A stretch of 64,000 bases of DNA from positions 124,001 to 188,000 of the forward strand of contig NZ_CAKMMP010000003.1 of assembly GCF_927798175.1 (NCBI RefSeq), written 5' to 3'. The stretch comes from Paenibacillus sp. JJ-223 (GTDB lineage Bacteria > Bacillota > Bacilli > Paenibacillales > Paenibacillaceae). The position numbers and the translations under genes were made by a program. Positions within the stretch are counted from its first letter, which is position 1. Every line of letters begins with the position of its first letter. Shown here piece by piece: positions 60,088-64,000 of the stretch. The notes beneath the pieces were generated by a model. It did not search any database, was not told the origin of the DNA, and saw only the letters and a list, made by a program, of their open reading frames with translations.

Positions 60088-62508
60088 GTGATCAAGAACA
60101 ATGAATGGCATCAAGAACAGGAACGGCTGGAACAGGTCAAAATTAAACTGCAAGCGAGAATGGATGAACTGGAGCCCGAGGTTGCAGGGCTGGGAGATCA
60201 GGCCAGCGACATCCGCAAACGCTTCTGGGAAGAAGTCACGATCAATACGGCTACGGATGAAGACTTCGAGGAAACCTTCTATACGATTAAACAGCAATCC
60301 GCAGTGCTGGCAGAAAGGGAACGCAGTCATAAGCGGTTGGTCCAGCAATGGAACAATATGAAGCGTTTGTTAACGTCCCCGTATTTTGGACGGATCGACT
60401 TTCACGAGAAGGGGCTTAACTCCAGTGAACAGGTTTATATCGGGGTTTCTTCCTTCCTTGACGAAGACGGGTTGAATTTTTTGATCTATGACTGGCGTAC
60501 GCCCATCGCGAGTTTGTACTACGACTATTCTCCAGGGCCAGCCTCCTATGTCACGCCGGTCGGAAAGATCGAAGGCACGATGGAGCTCAAGCGGCAGTTT
60601 CAGATACAGAACGGGAAAATTCGCAACATGTTTGACGCTACCGAGACGATCGGGGACGAGTTATTGCAGCAGGTGCTCGGCAAAGGCGCGGACTCGCAAA
60701 TGAAGAGCATCGTGGCAACGATCCAAAAAGAACAAAATGCCATCATCCGCGACGACCATCACCGGATGCTCATCGTTCAAGGTGCAGCCGGCAGCGGCAA
60801 AACTTCTGCGGCACTGCAGCGGGTGGCGTACCTGCTCTATAAACATCGTCAGACCATCAGGGCGGATCAAATCGTTCTTTTCTCGCCGAATCCGATGTTT
60901 AACAGCTATATCTCCACCGTCCTTCCGGAGCTTGGCGAGGAGAACATGCAGCAGACGACGTTTCAAGAGTATCTGGACTATTGGCTGGGTTCCGCACTCC
61001 GTCTGGAGGATGTTTTTGATCAGATTGAATATGTGCTGACTGCGCGAGGTTCGGCAGGATATGAGGCCCGCATTCAAGGCATCGAATACAAAGCTTCCGA
61101 GGTTTTCATGCAAGCCCTGCAAAACTATGGAGTGTGGCTGGGGCAAGAAGGCATGCAGTTCAACAGCATCCGGTTCCGGGACCGTGAGCTGATTACGGCA
61201 GAGCAAATGAAGACGACATTTTACGGTTATGACCGTTCCTTGTCCGTGGTTAACCGCATCGCTCTTTTGCAGGAATGGCTGCTGAAAGAGCTCGCATCGC
61301 TTGAGCGTGCGGAACGGGATGCGCCTTGGGTAGAGGAGGAATTGAGTTACCTCGATAACGACCAATATGCGGAAGCTTACCGCTCATTGCACAAAGAAAA
61401 GGAATTGTTGGATCTAACGGAGCACTATGCCGTCGTTCGTGAGAAAATAACCAAGCAGCGCCGGGGCGATGAGGGCGATTTCGACTATGCCGTAAAAGAG
61501 GAACAGTTGCTGCGCCGCAAGGTCGTGAAAGAACGCTTTGCACCGCTGAGAAGAAGCGTAAGGAAATTTAAGTTTGTGAATGTTCAACGCATATATGCCC
61601 AATTGTTTGCTGACGAGTCCGTTTATCGGGAGAGAACGAATGGCGCTGCAACGCCTCCGCTTTGGTTGGAAATATGCAAACAGACCAAGGAAAAGCTGAT
61701 GAGGAACGAATTGTTTCATGAAGACGCGACGCCGTATCTGTATGTCAAGGAAATGATCGAAGGAGTCCGAACGAACACGGATATTCGGCATGTCTTTGTT
61801 GATGAGGGCCAGGATTATTCACCCCTGCAATATGAATATTTGAAAAAGCTTTTCCCGCGTGCCAGGATGACGGTGCTGGGCGACTTCGGGCAAGCGATCT
61901 TCTTGCAGGCGACAAGTCTGGACGCAGATGATTCGCCGCTGCTTCGTCTTTTTGGGGAAAACGAAACCAGACTTATTCGTCTTGTGCGCAGTTATCGTTC
62001 AACCCGGGAAATCGTCGAATTCACAAGATCGATGCTTGCGGACGGAGAGGGGATTATGCCATTTCAACGCGGAGGCCATAAACCGATCCTGGTGCAAACG
62101 GAAGGTGCGGATCAGCGCTATTCGCAAATCTGGGCAGACATCGATGGACTTATGGCCGAAGGGTTCGATTCGATCGCCGTCATTACGAAGAGTGCATCCG
62201 AAAGCCGGGAGGTTTACGAATCGCTGCGTGTTCATGGAGGTGAGAAGCTTCGCTTGATCACAAAGGATACCTTGGGATTTCATAAAGGAGTCATGGTGAT
62301 TCCCGTATATCTCGCCAAAGGTGTCGAGTTCGATGCCGTCCTGATCTACGATGCTTCACCCGAAACATACGCGCAGGAAAACGAGCGAAAGCTTCTTTAT
62401 ACCGCGTGTACGCGGGCCATGCATCGTCTTCATCTGTATACGACCGGTGAATGGTCGCCGTTTGTGCAAGCACTGCCTGCGAATTTGTATGAATTGCGTT
62501 CTTATTGA
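60088..62508 (+). CDS. helD: HelD-type UvrD/Rep superfamily 1 ATPase associated with RNA polymerase
   Basis: The protein has about 806 residues. The N-terminal coiled coil (ERLEQVKIKLQARMDELEPEVAGLGDQASDIRKRFWEEV) inserts into the RNA polymerase secondary channel in known HelD proteins. The helicase core follows: Walker A VQGAAGSGKTSAALQRVAYLLY (about 231-240), Walker B VFVDEGQDYSPLQYEYLKKLFP, LIRLVRSYRSTREIVEFT, and the C-terminal motifs LAKGVEFDAVLIYDAS and LLYTACTRAMHRLHLYT. HelD frees stalled RNA polymerase from DNA and recycles it. Start: GTG 60088 follows AAGAGGAG by about 12 nt. TTG 60064 is in frame but has no ribosome site. It is a single gene. Confidence 0.9.
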   Translation: MIKNNEWHQEQERLEQVKIKLQARMDELEPEVAGLGDQASDIRKRFWEEVTINTATDEDFEETFYTIKQQSAVLAERERSHKRLVQQWNNMKRLLTSPYFGRIDFHEKGLNSSEQVYIGVSSFLDEDGLNFLIYDWRTPIASLYYDYSPGPASYVTPVGKIEGTMELKRQFQIQNGKIRNMFDATETIGDELLQQVLGKGADSQMKSIVATIQKEQNAIIRDDHHRMLIVQGAAGSGKTSAALQRVAYLLYKHRQTIRADQIVLFSPNPMFNSYISTVLPELGEENMQQTTFQEYLDYWLGSALRLEDVFDQIEYVLTARGSAGYEARIQGIEYKASEVFMQALQNYGVWLGQEGMQFNSIRFRDRELITAEQMKTTFYGYDRSLSVVNRIALLQEWLLKELASLERAERDAPWVEEELSYLDNDQYAEAYRSLHKEKELLDLTEHYAVVREKITKQRRGDEGDFDYAVKEEQLLRRKVVKERFAPLRRSVRKFKFVNVQRIYAQLFADESVYRERTNGAATPPLWLEICKQTKEKLMRNELFHEDATPYLYVKEMIEGVRTNTDIRHVFVDEGQDYSPLQYEYLKKLFPRARMTVLGDFGQAIFLQATSLDADDSPLLRLFGENETRLIRLVRSYRSTREIVEFTRSMLADGEGIMPFQRGGHKPILVQTEGADQRYSQIWADIDGLMAEGFDSIAVITKSASESREVYESLRVHGGEKLRLITKDTLGFHKGVMVIPVYLAKGVEFDAVLIYDASPETYAQENERKLLYTACTRAMHRLHLYTTGEWSPFVQALPANLYELRSY

Positions 62509-62613
62509 AAATTTCAATATATGCGGCAATTGACGCTCGTACGGTATTGGTGATAGCTTATATACATCGATATTAAGCCAATAATTTCAATGTGAATGAA
62601 GGGGGTATCATAC

Positions 62614-63084
62614 ATGACGCATATAGTGCAAGCTGCCGCTGAAGATGTGCGCAGCAAGGATTCGGAACAATTGATTCGGGAGTTAAGCATCGAATTGGGT
62701 GCATTATATGGCGGCGACGGTACGGCTGGTTTCTCGCCGAGCGACGTGGAGGGACCACGCTCGGCCTTTATCGTGGCCCGTCTTGACGGATATCCCGTCG
62801 GTTGCGGGGCAATCAGGCCGCTTGATGAAGATTCGGTGGAAGTGAAACGGATGTATACCCGCTCGGATTTCCGGCGCAAAGGCGTGGCGCAGGCGATATT
62901 GGCCGAAGCGGAGCGGTTGGCGCGGGAATTCGGCTATAGCAACCTGAAGCTGCAAACAGGACCGAAGCAACCGGAAGCGGCAGCGCTTTATGAACGGGTT
63001 GGTTATTATAGAATCCCGATTTTCAGCGGTGAATGGGAGGAAGTGCTGGCGTATCAGAAAGATGTCGTGCGCGAGCCAGTTTAA
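62614..63084 (+). CDS. GNAT-family N-acetyltransferase
   Basis: The protein has 156 residues. ATG 62614 follows AAGGGGGTATC. The acetyl-CoA binding loop is MYTRSDFRRKGVAQAILAEAERLAREFG (R-x-x-G-x-A pattern), with KLQTGPKQPEAAALYERVGYYRIPIF as motif B. AFIVARLDGYPVGCGAIRPLDEDSVEVKRMY is the standard GNAT strand pair before it. This branch is usually annotated as amino-acid or small-molecule acetyltransferase. The acceptor is unknown. It is unrelated in codon use to the AT-rich GNAT at 26239. Confidence 0.87.
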   Translation: MTHIVQAAAEDVRSKDSEQLIRELSIELGALYGGDGTAGFSPSDVEGPRSAFIVARLDGYPVGCGAIRPLDEDSVEVKRMYTRSDFRRKGVAQAILAEAERLAREFGYSNLKLQTGPKQPEAAALYERVGYYRIPIFSGEWEEVLAYQKDVVREPV

Positions 63085-63151
63085 TGTTTTGGGCTTGTAA
63101 CGCGTGGGCACAGCGACCAAATAAATATGAAAATTGGAGATTACTTTTACT

Positions 63152-63691
63152 TTGCGAATAGAAAAAGTATACGAATACGATATAAGCCATGAATTGCAAT
63201 CAGAAATACAAGATTTATTGATCGCCAGTTTTCCGGATGTGTACCCTGAGCACCGGATTTATTTCAAGCAATTGCCGCATTTGCGATTTCTGGTTTACAA
63301 CCAGGAAGATCGACTCGTCGGACATGTTGGATTGGATTACAGAGTCATGAATTTAAACAAGAAACCGATCAGGGTACTCGGCGTCATTGATTTATGTGTC
63401 TCACAAAGCGCCCGTTCCCAAGGAATAGGCTCGTCCTTGCTGGCGGAATTGGATCAATTTTGTGCGGGTCGAAATATTGACTTTATCCTTTTGTTTGCGG
63501 ATAACATGACTTTATATTTGAAAAATGGCTACAAACCGGTGAAGAACAAATGCAAATGGTTGAAAATCGATGATGGATTTCAAACTTCCATTGGCTTAGG
63601 CCATGAAGCCATGGACGAACTGATGATCAAAAAAGTAGGCAAGATCGATTGGGAAGAGGCAGATCTGGACTTATTAGGCTACCTCTATTGA
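63152..63691 (+). CDS. GNAT-family N-acetyltransferase (NodA-like branch)
   Basis: The protein has about 179 residues. The TTG at 63152 is taken as start since GGAGA lies about 12 nt upstream. TTG 63134 is also in frame but has no site. The N-terminal part (YDISHELQSEIQDLLIASFPDVYPEHRIYFKQLPHLRFLVY) and the core VLGVIDLCVSQSARSQGIGSSLLAELDQFC (Q-x-x-G-x-G acetyl-CoA loop) are clear. FILLFADNMTLYLKNGYKPVKNKC follows. The overall layout resembles the NodA-like acetyltransferases of Bacillus. The acceptor is unknown. A ribosome site GAGGAGGAG directly after the stop opens no frame longer than a few codons. Confidence 0.8.
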   Translation: MRIEKVYEYDISHELQSEIQDLLIASFPDVYPEHRIYFKQLPHLRFLVYNQEDRLVGHVGLDYRVMNLNKKPIRVLGVIDLCVSQSARSQGIGSSLLAELDQFCAGRNIDFILLFADNMTLYLKNGYKPVKNKCKWLKIDDGFQTSIGLGHEAMDELMIKKVGKIDWEEADLDLLGYLY

Positions 63692-63782
63692 GGAGGAGAA
63701 CGTGGGGTACGTTTGTTGAACAGGAGACGACGACTGATCTTAAAACGGTCAACCGGCAGGGCCGATAAAAAAATAATACCGA

Positions 63783-63812
63783 AGAGAGTCGCGCAATTTG
63801 CGGCTCTCTTTT
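63783..63812 (+). terminator. Terminator after the second GNAT gene
   Basis: GAGAGTCGC and GCGGCTCTC pair, with one G-T, around GCAATTT and are followed by TTTTC. Confidence 0.8.
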
Positions 63813-64000
63813 CATATTTATAAGAAATAACGCTGAAAGGAGGACAATGTAGCCAAACCTTTCAGCGGCCCATACCTCCAATTTAATGATGCGGCAACAA
63901 TCCGTTTGCCTTCCGTTTACATTAGAATGAAGGGGCGGATCTTCCCACAGCAGCGGGGAATACAGGCAGGACGCGCATCCTTGGGATTATTGGCAATCGT
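63813..64000. other. Right-hand end of the window without a confirmed gene
   Basis: A -10-like TAGAAT follows GTTTACAT near 63917-63930. An open frame starting at the ATG within GAATGAAGGGG (near 63928) runs off the right edge without a stop. It has no good ribosome site, and the visible 24 residues are too few to name. The promoter of the next rightward gene may lie here. Confidence 0.3.

Overview
The window reads as a chromosomal segment of a Gram-positive, endospore-former-type bacterium, most likely a Paenibacillus. The signs are roughly 50% GC by eye, strong AGGAGG-type ribosome binding sites with many TTG and GTG starts, lipobox signal peptides, a cell-wall-anchored glycoside hydrolase with SLH domains, LplABC-type sugar importers paired with AraC regulators, CcpA-type cre sites and Bacillus-type Zur boxes. 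I see no rRNA, tRNA, CRISPR array, prophage or intact transposase. There are three copies, or remnants, of a short terminal-inverted-repeat element.

Layout. 1-3000: a GH27 alpha-galactosidase with its AraC regulator (cut by the window edge), a nucleotidyltransferase-like protein and a small methyltransferase. 3440-17100: a metal island. It holds a Zur-controlled znuCBA zinc importer, an orphan nosD-nosL-nosY-nosF-tlpA copper-maturation type operon, a pectate lyase, and a second Zur-controlled five-gene ABC importer of the nickel/metallophore type. 17150-21860: a histidine kinase, its response regulator and a fused ABC transporter, with the same promoter architecture in front of both transcription units. 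22000-33630: mixed genes, namely an AraC/MFS divergent pair, a lipoprotein, a DUF2975/HTH pair, GNAT, an orphan flgB, a GH42 beta-galactosidase, uppP, an IclR regulator, a glutamine amidotransferase, a STAS-like protein and a Nudix hydrolase. 33890-38570: a complete trehalose operon (treA-treP-treR) with two TreR operators.

38766-58052: after a sugar O-acetyltransferase comes a glycan-utilisation locus. It consists of a secreted SLH-anchored multi-module GH27, a membrane-bound AraC-type regulator, an LplB-LplC-LplA importer, GH95, GH78, an MFS transporter and a second AraC regulator. The likely scheme is that the surface enzyme trims a plant polysaccharide, the ABC importer brings in oligosaccharides, and cytoplasmic GH95 (L-fucosidase or L-galactosidase type) and GH78 (rhamnosidase) finish the job. 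The promoters of the surface enzyme and of the importer share several identical blocks over about 130 bp, although they lie 7 kb apart on either side of the regulator gene. This is the clearest undescribed regulatory structure in the window.

58169-64000: an HpaB-type flavin monooxygenase, the RNA-polymerase-recycling helicase HelD, and two GNAT acetyltransferases. All functions are inferred by reading the sequence. No database search was possible.
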